64,000 nt of DNA from Pelagomonas calceolata (lineage: Eukaryota > Sar > Pelagophyceae > Pelagomonadales > Pelagomonadaceae): positions 3,376,501 to 3,440,500 of the forward strand of contig CAKKNE010000002.1 of NCBI GenBank assembly GCA_918797485.1, in the 5' to 3' direction. The first letter of the stretch is position 1; every line of letters begins with the position of its first letter. The notes under the pieces are model-generated. The model was not told the DNA's origin, did not search any database, and worked only from the letters and a program-made list of their open reading frames with translations. The position numbers and the translations under genes were made by a program. This document shows positions 54,239 through 63,533 of the stretch, piece by piece.

Positions 54239-54735
54239 TGGCCTGCGCGGGTAACGGGTGTGCGCCCGCGATGGTCTCGACGGGGTGTGTTGTTGCCACG
54301 GGCTGCATTGCGTCCATTCGATGCACAGGGCATGACGGTGGCAGTGCTACCTCTGCGTCAGTGTTGTCGCCGCGTAGGCGTACGAATCGTCTTTTTGCAG
54401 CTTGCACGAGCTGATAGATTACATGACGCGGCCATCGCACAGTTTTTGTTCGTTTTTAGTGGCCGGAATAGGCCTCCGAAGTGGCACTCACGGCGGCCAC
54501 GCCAGTTTGCCTGGCTAGAGCCTGACTCGCTACTCACTCCCGCTGAGAGAGTTCCCCGAGGTGCGTCTGGGTCCACGAGGCACGCGGAGGCGCTGGACCT
54601 CGGCGCGCAGCGCGTCGTTCTCGGCCTCGGTAGAGATACCCTAGCTACATCTAGCACACCGGGCATGTAAGCTGGAGACAAAGCCGCTAGCTCAATCAGG
54701 CAGGACGATGGTTAGTCGACGGGGGAAGAGAGGGG
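54239..54735. other. Intergenic region upstream of bZIP gene
   Basis: 497 bp. It contains the duplicated zipper fragment (54,571-54,630). Around 54,640-54,690 CTAG-rich sequence (CTAGCTACATCTAGC, CATGTAAGC, GCCGCTAG) recalls pieces of the 5' motif in scrambled order. No other gene seen. Confidence 0.5.
54571..54630 (-). pseudogene. Duplicated bZIP zipper fragment
   Basis: 60 bp nearly identical to 53,861-53,929 inside the bZIP gene (GTCCACGAGG, then ACGCGGAGGCGCTGGACC, then CGTCGTTCTCGGCCT), lacking about nine internal bases. It covers roughly residues 103-126 of the factor. There is no reading frame around it, so it is a partial gene duplication about 330 bp upstream of the parent start. 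Confidence 0.75.
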
Positions 54736-56319
54736 CTAGGGATTCACGGTACGGGGCATCATGGGCCAGTCCACCACCGCGGGCACGTACGGCACGCCCT
54801 TGAGCTGCGCCAGCTTCGCGTCGACGCGGCGCGCGAGCCGGATGAGGTCCTCGACCTTCTCCCACTCGAGCACGAAGCGGTTCGACGGCGGGCACCGGCA
54901 GAGGAAGCCCGCGTGGCGCAGGCAGACCAGCTGATCGTTCGAGCAGTTGCAGCCGACGATGGACGCGTAGCACGTGTGCTTGCAGATGCAGCAGATCCGC
55001 GTGTCGTCGAAGTCCGCGTCGTCCTTGCCGCAGACGCGCGTGTTGTTGCCCGGCGGCGGCCCGACGCGGTCGGACACGTCGCGCAGGCCCTCCGTCCGAT
55101 ATAAATGCGGCCGCGTGCGCGCCTCCTCCTCGGCGATGCGCCAGACCTCGCCGCGGAGCGCCTCGCACGACGCAATGTCGGTGTACGTGTCGACGTTGTG
55201 CGCCAGCGTGAACATGAGGCGGTCGTGGCCGACGACGCCGAGGCGCGCGATCGTCCTATAGTGTTCGTTCGCGAGCCGCGCGTGCTGGACCCAGTCCGGC
55301 GTCGCGAAGTTCACCGCCTCCCCGATGTTAAAGCCCAGCGAGAAGCCGCCGTGGTAGGCGCGCGGGAAGGTCACGACGAACTCGCCGGGCATCTGCCGCA
55401 GCGCGTACATGGGCACGCCCCTCTTGGCGATCTCGTAGGCCGAGATCATGGTGTTGATGTTGTGCAGCGAGTCGCCCGCCGTCATGTCGCCGCCGTTCTC
55501 GTTCACCAGGGCCCGGAACGCGACCTCGAACGCGTCCGCCTTGGACCCGGGCGTGCCGTACCACTGTTTGGGGGCGCCGGCGTGGTGGTAGTTGATGCTA
55601 TAAAAGTAGTTGTCCTCGTTGTGCCAGGGGAAGGTTGAGAAGAGCATGCCCAGGTAGAGCCACGGCGACGTCACGCCCGACACGGGCTCCTCGTAGTACC
55701 GCAGCACGGACCCGGGCCACCGCGCGATGTTGTTCAGGTTCCAGCCGCTCCGCGCGTAGTACTCGTAGCTGAAGGGTTCGCATCGGTCCAAATTCTCCGC
55801 GCAGAGCTCGGGTTGCGGCGGGCCGCGCGGGAAGCCGCTCCAGTACTCCGCCGCATCAACATCGTTCCCGTAGTCGACGACGACGCCGGGCGAGCCCTGG
55901 TCGCCCCGGTCCACGATGTCCCAGTAGTCCCCCTCGAGCAGGTCGTGGTCGTAGCGGCAGTCCTCGCCTTTAAAGTGCTTCGGGTGCGTCTTCCGCACCC
56001 ACGACTTCGCGAAGGCGTCGGCCATCCAGGCGTACTCGCTCAGCGTGTAGCGGCCGCCGTCATCAAAGGAGTCGCCCTCCATGAGCAGGTCGACGCGCTG
56101 GCGCTTCGACCCAATTTTGGCCTTGGCCTCGAAGTCGACGTAGCAGTCCATCTCCCAGCCCTTCGGCGGGACGATGCGGACGATGCCGTAGCGCTCGCCC
56201 TCGGCGCGGATGGACGCGATGTAGACGTAGGGGTCCCGGAACTCGGCCAGCGTCGGGCGGTAGGTCTTCGTCTCGAGGACGCGGCCACCGGCGCGGCGCT
56301 TCTGCGGGGGGGCCTCCAT
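54736..56319 (-). CDS. JmjC histone demethylase (KDM4/KDM5-like)
   Basis: 527 aa. JmjN-like start (YRPTLAEFRDPYVYIASIRA then YGIVRIVPPKGW). The JmjC domain is at about 195-345: WLYLGMLFSTFPWHNEDN (Fe ligands His and Glu, about 232-234), YGTPGSKADAFE, MPGEFVVTFPRAYHGGFSLG (third ligand His, about 322). A C-terminal Cys cluster (RICCICKHTCYASIVGCNCS, CLRHAGFLCRC) is a C5HC2-type finger, as in KDM5 and plant JMJ14-type enzymes. It lacks PHD and ARID domains. It should remove methyl groups from histone lysines using 2-oxoglutarate, with H3K4 as the likeliest target by similarity. Confidence 0.92.
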   Translation of the reverse strand: MEAPPQKRRAGGRVLETKTYRPTLAEFRDPYVYIASIRAEGERYGIVRIVPPKGWEMDCYVDFEAKAKIGSKRQRVDLLMEGDSFDDGGRYTLSEYAWMADAFAKSWVRKTHPKHFKGEDCRYDHDLLEGDYWDIVDRGDQGSPGVVVDYGNDVDAAEYWSGFPRGPPQPELCAENLDRCEPFSYEYYARSGWNLNNIARWPGSVLRYYEEPVSGVTSPWLYLGMLFSTFPWHNEDNYFYSINYHHAGAPKQWYGTPGSKADAFEVAFRALVNENGGDMTAGDSLHNINTMISAYEIAKRGVPMYALRQMPGEFVVTFPRAYHGGFSLGFNIGEAVNFATPDWVQHARLANEHYRTIARLGVVGHDRLMFTLAHNVDTYTDIASCEALRGEVWRIAEEEARTRPHLYRTEGLRDVSDRVGPPPGNNTRVCGKDDADFDDTRICCICKHTCYASIVGCNCSNDQLVCLRHAGFLCRCPPSNRFVLEWEKVEDLIRLARRVDAKLAQLKGVPYVPAVVDWPMMPRTVNP

Positions 56320-56707
56320 CGCTCGCTGGGAGCGTTGCTTTTAGGCGGTCGGGGGGCCCGATATTCGGCAGCGCCCGTTTTTTTTTACGCGGGTGTCAAA
56401 ATGAGCACTGGGTGCGGCACTGATTAACCCGAAACTTACTCGAGCTCGCGGAGGCCGTCGCCCACGCTTCTCGTCGTCCTAGACCTCCAACTACTCTTGG
56501 AGATCATTGGAGATCGGAAAAAAGCTACTTAGCTATAGCTACAACGCGCTGAATCCCTCGCGCTACGCAAAGAGACCAAGCTCGCAACAACGGCAGAGGG
56601 CAGGGGCGCCGCAGACCCTCACCCTCCCGTCCTCGGACTCGCCCCGGGCCGCCCGCTCCGCGTCGGCGAGCACTCCGAAGCTGCCCACGCCGTTGTGTAA
56701 CAATACC
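56320..56707. other. Divergent intergenic region
   Basis: 388 bp between the JmjC and SAXO-like genes. It has homopolymer T runs near 56,390 and short CTAGCTATAGCTA near 56,530. No 5' motif consensus and no gene found. Confidence 0.45.
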
Positions 56708-57703
56708 ATGGTGCGCCAGGCCACGAAGAAGGTCCTCGTCGGCGACGCGGCGAAGCGCTGGGCGCTGACGATGCCGCCGACGCTGGCCATGTTCAAGAGC
56801 CGCGTGCGGCAGGTCTACGGCCTCGACAGCCGGACGCCCTTCGAGATCTGGCTCCACCCGTACGCGCGCGGCGCCGCGCCGGGCCGGGGCCGCGAGCTCG
56901 TCGCGACCGAGTCGGACTACGCGTGCGTCATCGACGGCGACGTCCTCGTGCTGCGCCTCGGCGACCGCGAGGTCGCGCCGACGCCGGAGCTCGTGCGCGC
57001 CTTCGACGGCGACGTCGAGACGGTCTACGACGCGGACTACCGGAAGCCGGAGCCCGTCAAGGACCTGCGGGGGGCGTCCGTCAGTTCCTCGCGCTACCAG
57101 AACTTCCGCGACGCCATCGACGTGCCGAACCCCTACGTCACGACGTATAAGACGGCGTTCACGCCCCAGTCGCGCTTCCTCGAGGACTCGCCGCCCAAGG
57201 ACAAGATGGCCGCGCACTATACGTGCCCGCACGGCGCGGCGACGACGACGTACCGCGCCATGTTCGCCGGCCGCGAGCCGCGCGACTTCCACGACTCGAT
57301 CCTCGAGGAGCCGTCCATCCTCCGGCGCTTCGTGGCGCCCGCGCCGCCCGCGCGCCCGCCCACGACGTCCACGAGCCGCGCCGACTTCGTGGCCTTCCCC
57401 CAGGGGCCCAAGCGCGCGCCGGCGCCGCGCGCGCTCGGCCGGGCGCCGCCGGGCGCGCGGTGGAAGCCGAGCGAGTACCGCGCGGCCTACGCCGGGCGCG
57501 CGCCCTACGCGGCGCCGGGCCTCGGCGCCGGCATCCAGTACTCCGTCCTGGGCGACGACCTGAGCGCGGCGCCGTCGCCGCCGCGCTTCGCGACGACGAC
57601 CTACCGGGGCCACTTCTCGGCGAAGCCCATGCAGGGCTCGCGCAAGATCTTCGCCGAGCCCGTTGACCGCGCCGTCGACGACGTCTCCGTCCTCTCCGGG
57701 TAG
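56708..57703 (+). CDS. SAXO/MAP6-like axonemal microtubule protein candidate
   Basis: 331 aa from MVRQATKKVLVGDAAKRWAL. Residues 1-95 look folded and ubiquitin-like (FEIWLHPYARG, DYACVIDGDVLVLRLGDRE). The rest is Pro/Arg/Tyr-rich with spaced repeats of the form TT-[SY]-x-[AR]-x-[FHM]-x(2)-F/Y: TTTYRAMFAGR, TSTSRADFVAF, PSEYRAAYAGR, TTTYRGHFSAK. This spacing resembles the Mn repeats of SAXO/MAP6 proteins, which bind along ciliary doublet microtubules. It fits with the other flagellar candidate in the window. The call rests on repeat pattern only. Confidence 0.5.
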   Translation: MVRQATKKVLVGDAAKRWALTMPPTLAMFKSRVRQVYGLDSRTPFEIWLHPYARGAAPGRGRELVATESDYACVIDGDVLVLRLGDREVAPTPELVRAFDGDVETVYDADYRKPEPVKDLRGASVSSSRYQNFRDAIDVPNPYVTTYKTAFTPQSRFLEDSPPKDKMAAHYTCPHGAATTTYRAMFAGREPRDFHDSILEEPSILRRFVAPAPPARPPTTSTSRADFVAFPQGPKRAPAPRALGRAPPGARWKPSEYRAAYAGRAPYAAPGLGAGIQYSVLGDDLSAAPSPPRFATTTYRGHFSAKPMQGSRKIFAEPVDRAVDDVSVLSG

Positions 57704-57896
57704 CCTCCCGCGCGGTGGCGGAATCATAAAGTTTACTTTACCGTCTTCACTCGAGCTCTGGAAGTAGCTCTGGTCCTCGTTTCGCGCGGGTTTGGTGCTC
57801 CGGCGCCTGGTAGGGCGTGCCGCGTCTTCATGACAGCATACCTCCTTCTCAGCAGAACCGCTCCGGCAAACCCCCCCCCGAACAATGTGCAACAAT

Positions 57897-57946
57897 GGCT
57901 GTCGACGTAGAAACCCGCGAGCTCTAGAGGCTCGGGGCTCGATCGC
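57897..57946 (+). repeat. 50-bp dispersed repeat, copy C
   Basis: GGCTGTCGACGTAGAAACCC, then GCGAGCTCTAGAGGCTCGG and GGCTCGATCG. Nearly identical to copies A (30,332) and B (48,686), and 174 bp before a start codon, as copy B is. Confidence 0.75.
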
Positions 57947-57956
57947 GGTGCCAGAC

Positions 57957-57976
57957 CTAGCGCCTAAGATACTAGC
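57957..57976 (-). promoter_or_regulatory. 5' near-palindromic motif, copy 11
   Basis: CTAGCGCCTAAGATACTAGC, 144 bp upstream of the ATG at 58,121. Confidence 0.55.
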
Positions 57977-58120
57977 CCGTACACACCCCCGCACCGTCGC
58001 CCGCCCGTGCAAGCTCATCTTCCTTCAGCAAATACCTCCCCCGCTGCCTGGGCCCGACAAGAACGCCCCGCGCCCGCTGCCTGAGCCACCGAGGGTAACG
58101 AGCCCCGGCCGCTCGCCGCA

Positions 58121-58411
58121 ATGCCTATGATCGCGTGCCCCTTCCCTCACATGACGCAGCACTGGGACGTGCCCCTGCCCGAGGAGCTCCCAACACCCAA
58201 GGAATGGAAAGACGCTGGTTATCCCGAGGGCATCCCCTTCGACCTCCAGGAGCTGAAGGACACGTGCAAGGAACGGAACATACCCTACGACGAACGCAGG
58301 GACGAGGAGATGTCCCTCCGAGAGAGGATCCTCCAAGACATGATCAGGCGCTACGCGCAGATCGACGGCGTGCGCTACACGAAGAAAGACAAGAAAGACA
58401 AACCGAAATGA
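58121..58411 (+). CDS. Small protein upstream of, and overlapping, the methyltransferase ORF
   Basis: 96 aa: MPMIACPFPHMTQHWDVPLP, then EELPTPKEWKDAGYPEGIPF, then a charged helical part (LKDTCKERNIPYDERRDEEM) and a Lys-rich end. Its codon use and sequence complexity look real. The stop codon TGA overlaps the ATG of the next ORF (ATGA at 58,408-58,411). A 5' motif lies 144 bp upstream, and no such motif or promoter space exists before the second ORF. I do not know the family. Either a two-cistron transcript or an unseen intron would explain the arrangement. Confidence 0.6.
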   Translation: MPMIACPFPHMTQHWDVPLPEELPTPKEWKDAGYPEGIPFDLQELKDTCKERNIPYDERRDEEMSLRERILQDMIRRYAQIDGVRYTKKDKKDKPK

Positions 58412-58773
58412 GCGCGATGCTCGCGCAGCGCCGCCGCGCCGCCGCCGCGAAGGCCGCCGCGCTCGCGGTCAAGGCCGGCGCGAGCGCCTACGCCGTGTCG
58501 GAGAAGGGCGGCGGCCTGACGTACGGCGAGGTCGACGCCGAGGACCTGCTCAAGTGCGTCAACACGTTCTGCGCGCCGCTCCCGGACGGCGGCTTCTGGG
58601 ACCTCGGCTCCGGCGCGGGCAGCGCGGCGCTCGCGGCCGCGCACGCCTTCGACGCGTTCGCCGCGGGCAGCGGCGGCGTCGAGCTGCAGCCCCGGCTCCA
58701 CGGCCTCGCGGTCGAGGCCAGGGGGCGGCTCGCCGCGTGGGCCGGCGCCGACGCCGCGGGCGTGCTGGACGCG

Positions 58774-58804
<31 letters not shown>

Positions 58805-59355
58805 CGGGCGCGGCGCTCGATCCCGACGCGACCGAGGCCGCGGTCGCGGCGATCCTGGGCCGCAGGGGCCTGAGGCACGCGCTCGCGGGCGTCGCCGCGA
58901 CGTCGCTCGAGGGCTACGTCTCCGCGAAGGCGCCGTTCGCCCGCGGCGCCTTCCGCGCGGAGGCCGGCGCGTGGACGCGCCTGGACGGCGCCGCGGACGC
59001 GGACGCGGCGCGCGCGGACGCGCGCGGCCGGCAGGCCCGGCGGGCGCTGGACGAGCTGCGCGCGGGCGAAGAGCCGGCCGTCGAGTTCGTCGAGGGCGAC
59101 CTGTTCGGCGCGGCGGCGGTCGCGCGGTGGCGCGGCGCGGCCGTCGTCCTGGCGAACGTGCTGCTGTTCGGCGCCGCCGACAAGGCGCGGCTCGCGGCGC
59201 TCCTCGGGGAGGCGCTGCGCCCGGGCGCCTGGGTGCTCTCGACGGCGCCGCTCGCCGACGCGCGGCTCGCGCGGCGCCAGGAGGGCGTCCACGTGAAGAC
59301 GTCCTGGACGGGCGGCGCGAAGGTCGACGTGTATCAGGTCGTAGGAGCACCCTAA
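58408..59355 (+). CDS. DOT1-like SAM-dependent methyltransferase
   Basis: 315 aa. The DOT1-type order of motifs is present: LTYGEVDAEDLLKCV (YGE, about 37), FWDLGSGAGSAALAAAHAF (SAM-binding motif I, about 65), GGVELQPRLHGLAVEAR (motif II), VEFVEGDLFG, then ANVLLFGAADKARLAALLGE and WVLSTAPL. This is how DOT1 H3K79 methyltransferases are built, although here the inner region (about 110-200) is Ala-rich and diverged. The start overlaps the preceding stop by four bases. Histone H3 is the likeliest substrate but not certain. Confidence 0.7.
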
Positions 59356-59803
59356 TTCTCCATCCATCCCCAAGGTGCTAGCCCCAAAACCGAGTAACAG
59401 CTACTACCCTATAGACCTAGCGCGCGCTTCTACGACCGGCAGCAAGCCTACGTACACGCTCGCGGGGGATAGCTCCCCCGACACCCCTCCCTAGGCGCGT
59501 GCCCCAAAACCCGAATTGACTGCAGCTATTTCATAGAGCTAGGAGCCAGTCTGAGGAGATACCGTCCCCGGGGCGCGGCTTCAAGGGCTCCCGCGCGAAG
59601 GAAGGAACAATGAGAGAGAGAGAGATGGGGCTAGCGCCTGTACTTCAGGTAAGACACTAGGGATGCCTACCCGCAAAAGAGCATGGGGATGCGAGGGCGG
59701 CACAGTGACCTGTTGCTGAGCATCGGCCTCCCCAGCGCTCGCCGTTTTCGAATTCGAAGCGTTTGACAGCAGGCGTGAAAGAAGAAAAAAGTGCTAGCAC
59801 GGC
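59356..59803. other. Intergenic region with short repeats
   Basis: 448 bp. GCCCCAAAACCGAGTAAC at about 59,381 repeats the string at 4342, and CCCCAAAACCCGAATTGAC follows at about 59,503. An AG-repeat tract lies at about 59,611-59,625 and motif copy 12 at 59,630. No gene. Confidence 0.55.
59630..59660 (-). promoter_or_regulatory. 5' near-palindromic motif, copy 12 (8-bp insertion)
   Basis: GCTAGCGCCTG, then an inserted TACTTCAG, then GTAAGACACTAG; 143 bp upstream of the ATG at 59,804. Both ends are conserved although the middle is stretched. Confidence 0.55.
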
Positions 59804-62800
59804 ATGGCGGCGCCGCCCTCGCTCGCGGCGCGGCGCGCGCACGACCGCGTGGCGCAGGACGCCGGCCTCGCCGAGGAGCTGGCCACGGAGCTGGCCCGCG
59901 CGCTGCAGCTGCCGGGCACGAACCGCACGCTGGGCCGGACCTTCGTGCGCTACGGCCTCGCCGCGCTCAAGGAGCCGACGGAGGAGCGGGCGGAGCAGGC
60001 GTTCCTGGCCAAGGCCAAGTCCCTGGCGTCGATCCGCCCGGAGCTCGCGTCGCAGCTCCTGCACCGCGTCCGCGAGCGGCTCCGGAACGCGACGCTGCAG
60101 CTCGCGGCCGAGCGCGACGAGGCCGCCGCCGCGGCCCGGGGCGGGGCCGGGGCGCCGATCCTGGGCTTCTCGCGCGCGACGGCCGAGACGCTCCGGAGCA
60201 CGGCCTCGAACAAGGCCGGCGGCCTCGTCCAGGGCGCCCGGCCGACGTTCCGCCGGCCCGCCGCGCCCGCGCTGGGCCTGCAGGCGCTCGCGCAGGCGAA
60301 GCGCGCGGCGAAGGCCGAGCGGGACGGCGGGGCCGCGCCGGCGGCGGCGCGGCCGCGGCGGTCGGGCCTCGGCGTCGACGCGGAGGCGTGGGAGCGGCCC
60401 GTGCGCCTCGACTCGGCGCAGACCACGGCGCACGAGACGTTCTGGGGCCGCGCGGCGGCCGCGGCGGCGCCGGACGCGGCGCCGGACGCGGAGCGGCCGC
60501 CGCCGCCGCCGACGCCGCCGCCCGAGAGCTGGCGCGACCACGCGTCGAGCGGCGAGGAGGAGGAAGCCGACGGCGACGCCGCCGGGTCCGAGACGCATGA
60601 TAGGCCCCGGCGCCGGCGGGAGGAGGCCGACGCGGATTTTGATAGGCGCTACTACGACGACGACGACGGCGCGGCCGCCGACGAGGCCTTCGTGGGCGAC
60701 CGGGAGAAGTGGCAGGCGCGCGAGCAGGAGATGGCCCGGGCCCGGGCCAAGGGCGAGGGCGCGGAGAAGCTCGCGGGCATGAGCGCGCGGCGGTCGCAGC
60801 TGCACCAGGACCAGGCGGCGTGGGAGGAGAACCGGCTCGTGACGTCGGGCGTCGCGGCGGAGCGCGAGGCCGAGCTGACCTTCGATGACGACGGGGCCCA
60901 GCGCGTGACGCTGCTCGTGCACCAGCTCCGGCCGCCGTTCCTCGACGGGCGCGTCCAGTTCACGGTGCAGAGCGACGTCGTGCCGACGGTCAAGGACCCG
61001 ACGAGCGACATGGCGACGAACGCGCGGAACGGGTCGGCCCTGCTGCGGCAGATGCGCGAGGCGCGCGACCGGCAGAAGATGCGCCACCGGTTCTGGGAGC
61101 TCGGGGGCTCGCGCATGGGCAAGGCGCTGGGGGTTGATGATGAGAAGAAGGAGGACGACGCGGCGCCGCAGGAAAAAGAAGAAGAGACCTTCGACTACCG
61201 GGAGTCGTCGTCCTACGCGAAGAACGTGAGCGAGGGCAGCTCGCTCGCGACGAACGCGAGGGCGTCGGAGTTCACGGCGCGCAAGTCGGTAGCGGAGCAG
61301 CGGCGCGCGCTGCCGGCCTTCTCCGTGCGCGACGACGTCCTGACCGTGGTCAGGGACAACCAGGTCGTGATCGTGGTCGGCGAGACCGGAAGCGGCAAGA
61401 CGACGCAGCTCACGCAGTACGTGAGAGAGGACGGCTTCTGCGAGGACGGCTGTGTGGCGTGCACGCAGCCGAGAAGGGTCGCGGCGATGAGCGTCGCGGC
61501 GCGCGTCGCGCAGGAGGTCGGCTGCGAGCTGGGCGACGAGGTCGGCTACGCGATTAGATTTGAAGACGTCACGTCCGACAAAACCCAAATCAAGTACATG
61601 ACCGACGGCGTGCTGCTGAGGGAGTCGCTGCGGGACCCGGACCTCGAAAAGTATAGTGTGGTGATCATGGACGAGGCGCACGAGCGGTCGTTGCATACAG
61701 ATGTACTATTTGGGCTCCTGAAGGGCGTATTATCGCGGCGGCGCGACCTGCGGCTGGTCGTGACGTCGGCGACGCTGAACGCCGAGAAATTCTCCAGTTT
61801 CTTCGGCGGCGCCGCGCCAATCTTCCGCATTCCGGGCCGGACGTTCCCGGTCGAGAAGTACTTCGCGAAGTCGCCCTGCGAGGACCACGTCGACGGGGCG
61901 GTGAAGCAGGCCCTGGCCATCCATTTGTCCTACCCGCCGGGCGACATCCTCGTGTTCATGACGGGCCAGGAGGACGTCGAGGCGACTTGTGCTGCCATAG
62001 CGGAGCGCTTAGGTACACTAGGAGACGGCGTGCCCCCCCTCCTCCTACTCCCCATGTACTCGCAGCTGCCGGCGGACCTCCAGGCGAAGATTTTTGAGTG
62101 TGCCGAGCAGAACCAGCGGAAGTGCGTCGTCTCCACGAACGTCGCGGAGACGTCGCTGACCGTCGACGGCATTAAATATGTTGTGGATTGTGGGTACTGC
62201 AAGCTCAAGGTCTACAACCCGCGCGTGGGCATGGACGCGCTGCACGTGACGCCGGTGTCGCGCGCGAACGCGGGCCAGCGCGCGGGCCGCGCGGGCCGGA
62301 CGGGGCCGGGCTTTTGTTATCGCCTGTACACGGAGCGGCAGTTCCGGGACGAGCTGCTGGAGACGCAGGTGCCCGAGATCCAGCGGACGAACTTGGGTAA
62401 TGTGGTCTTGCTGCTCAAGTCGCTCGGCGTCGAGAACCTGCTGGACTTCGCGTTCATGGACGCGCCGCCCCAGGAGAACATTCTGAACAGCATGTACCAG
62501 CTCTGGGTGCTCGGGGCGCTCGATAATGGGGGGGGGCTGTCCGAGCTGGGCCGGAAGATGGCCGAGTTCCCGCTCGACCCGCCGCTCGCGAAGATGCTCC
62601 TCTTCGCCGAGGCCTTGGCGTGCACGTCCGAGGTGCTGACCGTCGTGTCCTGCCTGAGCGTGCCGGCCCTCTTCTTCCGGCCCAAGGACCGCGAGGCGGA
62701 GTCGGACGCCGCGCGCGAGAAGTTCTTCGTGCCCGAGTCGGACCACCTTACCCTGTTAAATGTGTATGAGCAGTGGGCGGCGCGGCGCTTCGACAAGGCC

Positions 62801-63403
62801 TGGTGCGACCGGCACTACGTGCACCACAAGGGCCTCCGGAAGGCGCGCGAGGTCCGCGGCCAGCTCGAGGACCTCATGGACCAGCAGCGCGTCCCCGTGA
62901 CGAGCTGCGGCGAGGGCGCCTGGGACGCGGTCCGCCGGGCGATCTGCTCGGCCTACTTCTTCAACGCGGCCAAGCTCAGGGGCGTCGGCGAGTACGTGAA
63001 CCTCCTGAGCGCGATCCCGTGCCACCTGCACCCGTCGTCCGCGCTCTTCGGGCTGGGCTACACGCCGGACCACGTGATCTACCACGAGCTGGTGCTGACG
63101 TCGCGGGAGTACATGAAGTGCACGACGGCCGTCGACGGCGAGTGGCTCGCCGAGCTCGGGCCCATGTTCTTCTCGGTGAAGCAGAGCTACGCGGACCGCG
63201 TCGCGAAGCGGAAGCGGGAGCGCACCGAGGCGGACGCGATGGAGGCGGACTTCGAGGACGTCCGGCGGCTGCGCGACCTCGACGCGCGCCGCGAGGCGCG
63301 CGCCGCGGCGGCGACGCCGCGGCCGGGCACGCGCATCTGCACGCCGGGCCTCGGCCGGCGGCCGCCGCGCGCGCGGCCGCCCGTGCCGCGGGGCGGCAAG
63401 TAA
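59804..63403 (+). CDS. PRP16: DEAH-box splicing helicase PRP16/DHX38
   Basis: 1199 aa. N-terminus about 1-490 is charged and diverged but contains [38 protein letters not shown] and [20 protein letters not shown], all in PRP16 order. Helicase core: [17 protein letters not shown] (Walker A, about 525), [37 protein letters not shown] (about 622), [62 protein letters not shown]. The HA2 and OB domains follow, ending [12 protein letters not shown]. It drives spliceosome remodelling before the second step of splicing. Full family length and no missing motifs. Confidence 0.97.
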   Translation: MAAPPSLAARRAHDRVAQDAGLAEELATELARALQLPGTNRTLGRTFVRYGLAALKEPTEERAEQAFLAKAKSLASIRPELASQLLHRVRERLRNATLQLAAERDEAAAAARGGAGAPILGFSRATAETLRSTASNKAGGLVQGARPTFRRPAAPALGLQALAQAKRAAKAERDGGAAPAAARPRRSGLGVDAEAWERPVRLDSAQTTAHETFWGRAAAAAAPDAAPDAERPPPPPTPPPESWRDHASSGEEEEADGDAAGSETHDRPRRRREEADADFDRRYYDDDDGAAADEAFVGDREKWQAREQEMARARAKGEGAEKLAGMSARRSQLHQDQAAWEENRLVTSGVAAEREAELTFDDDGAQRVTLLVHQLRPPFLDGRVQFTVQSDVVPTVKDPTSDMATNARNGSALLRQMREARDRQKMRHRFWELGGSRMGKALGVDDEKKEDDAAPQEKEEETFDYRESSSYAKNVSEGSSLATNARASEFTARKSVAEQRRALPAFSVRDDVLTVVRDNQVVIVVGETGSGKTTQLTQYVREDGFCEDGCVACTQPRRVAAMSVAARVAQEVGCELGDEVGYAIRFEDVTSDKTQIKYMTDGVLLRESLRDPDLEKYSVVIMDEAHERSLHTDVLFGLLKGVLSRRRDLRLVVTSATLNAEKFSSFFGGAAPIFRIPGRTFPVEKYFAKSPCEDHVDGAVKQALAIHLSYPPGDILVFMTGQEDVEATCAAIAERLGTLGDGVPPLLLLPMYSQLPADLQAKIFECAEQNQRKCVVSTNVAETSLTVDGIKYVVDCGYCKLKVYNPRVGMDALHVTPVSRANAGQRAGRAGRTGPGFCYRLYTERQFRDELLETQVPEIQRTNLGNVVLLLKSLGVENLLDFAFMDAPPQENILNSMYQLWVLGALDNGGGLSELGRKMAEFPLDPPLAKMLLFAEALACTSEVLTVVSCLSVPALFFRPKDREAESDAAREKFFVPESDHLTLLNVYEQWAARRFDKAWCDRHYVHHKGLRKAREVRGQLEDLMDQQRVPVTSCGEGAWDAVRRAICSAYFFNAAKLRGVGEYVNLLSAIPCHLHPSSALFGLGYTPDHVIYHELVLTSREYMKCTTAVDGEWLAELGPMFFSVKQSYADRVAKRKRERTEADAMEADFEDVRRLRDLDARREARAAAATPRPGTRICTPGLGRRPPRARPPVPRGGK

Positions 63404-63533
63404 GCGTGTTGTGCGATACTAGTAGGGACGGACACGTGCGACAAAAGGACGTTGTAGGCAGGGGGGCTCCCGCGCGCGCGGGAGGGTCCAGGGGGGGCGA
63501 CAGGCCTCGCGTGGAGGGGGGGGGCGCTCGCGC

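Larger units (their letters stand above)
57704..58120. other. Intergenic region with repeat and 5' motif
   Basis: 417 bp. It holds the 50-bp repeat copy C (57,897-57,946) directly followed by motif copy 11 (57,957-57,976). A poly-C tract lies at about 57,871. No gene. Confidence 0.6.

Noticed and set aside
59657-61696. 679-codon open frame opposite PRP16, and similar long antisense frames at 11,177-13,216 and 27,398-29,851
   Set aside because: They mirror strong genes on the other strand, are Arg/Pro/Gly-rich and show no domains. In DNA this GC-rich, antisense frames stay open because stop codons are rare.
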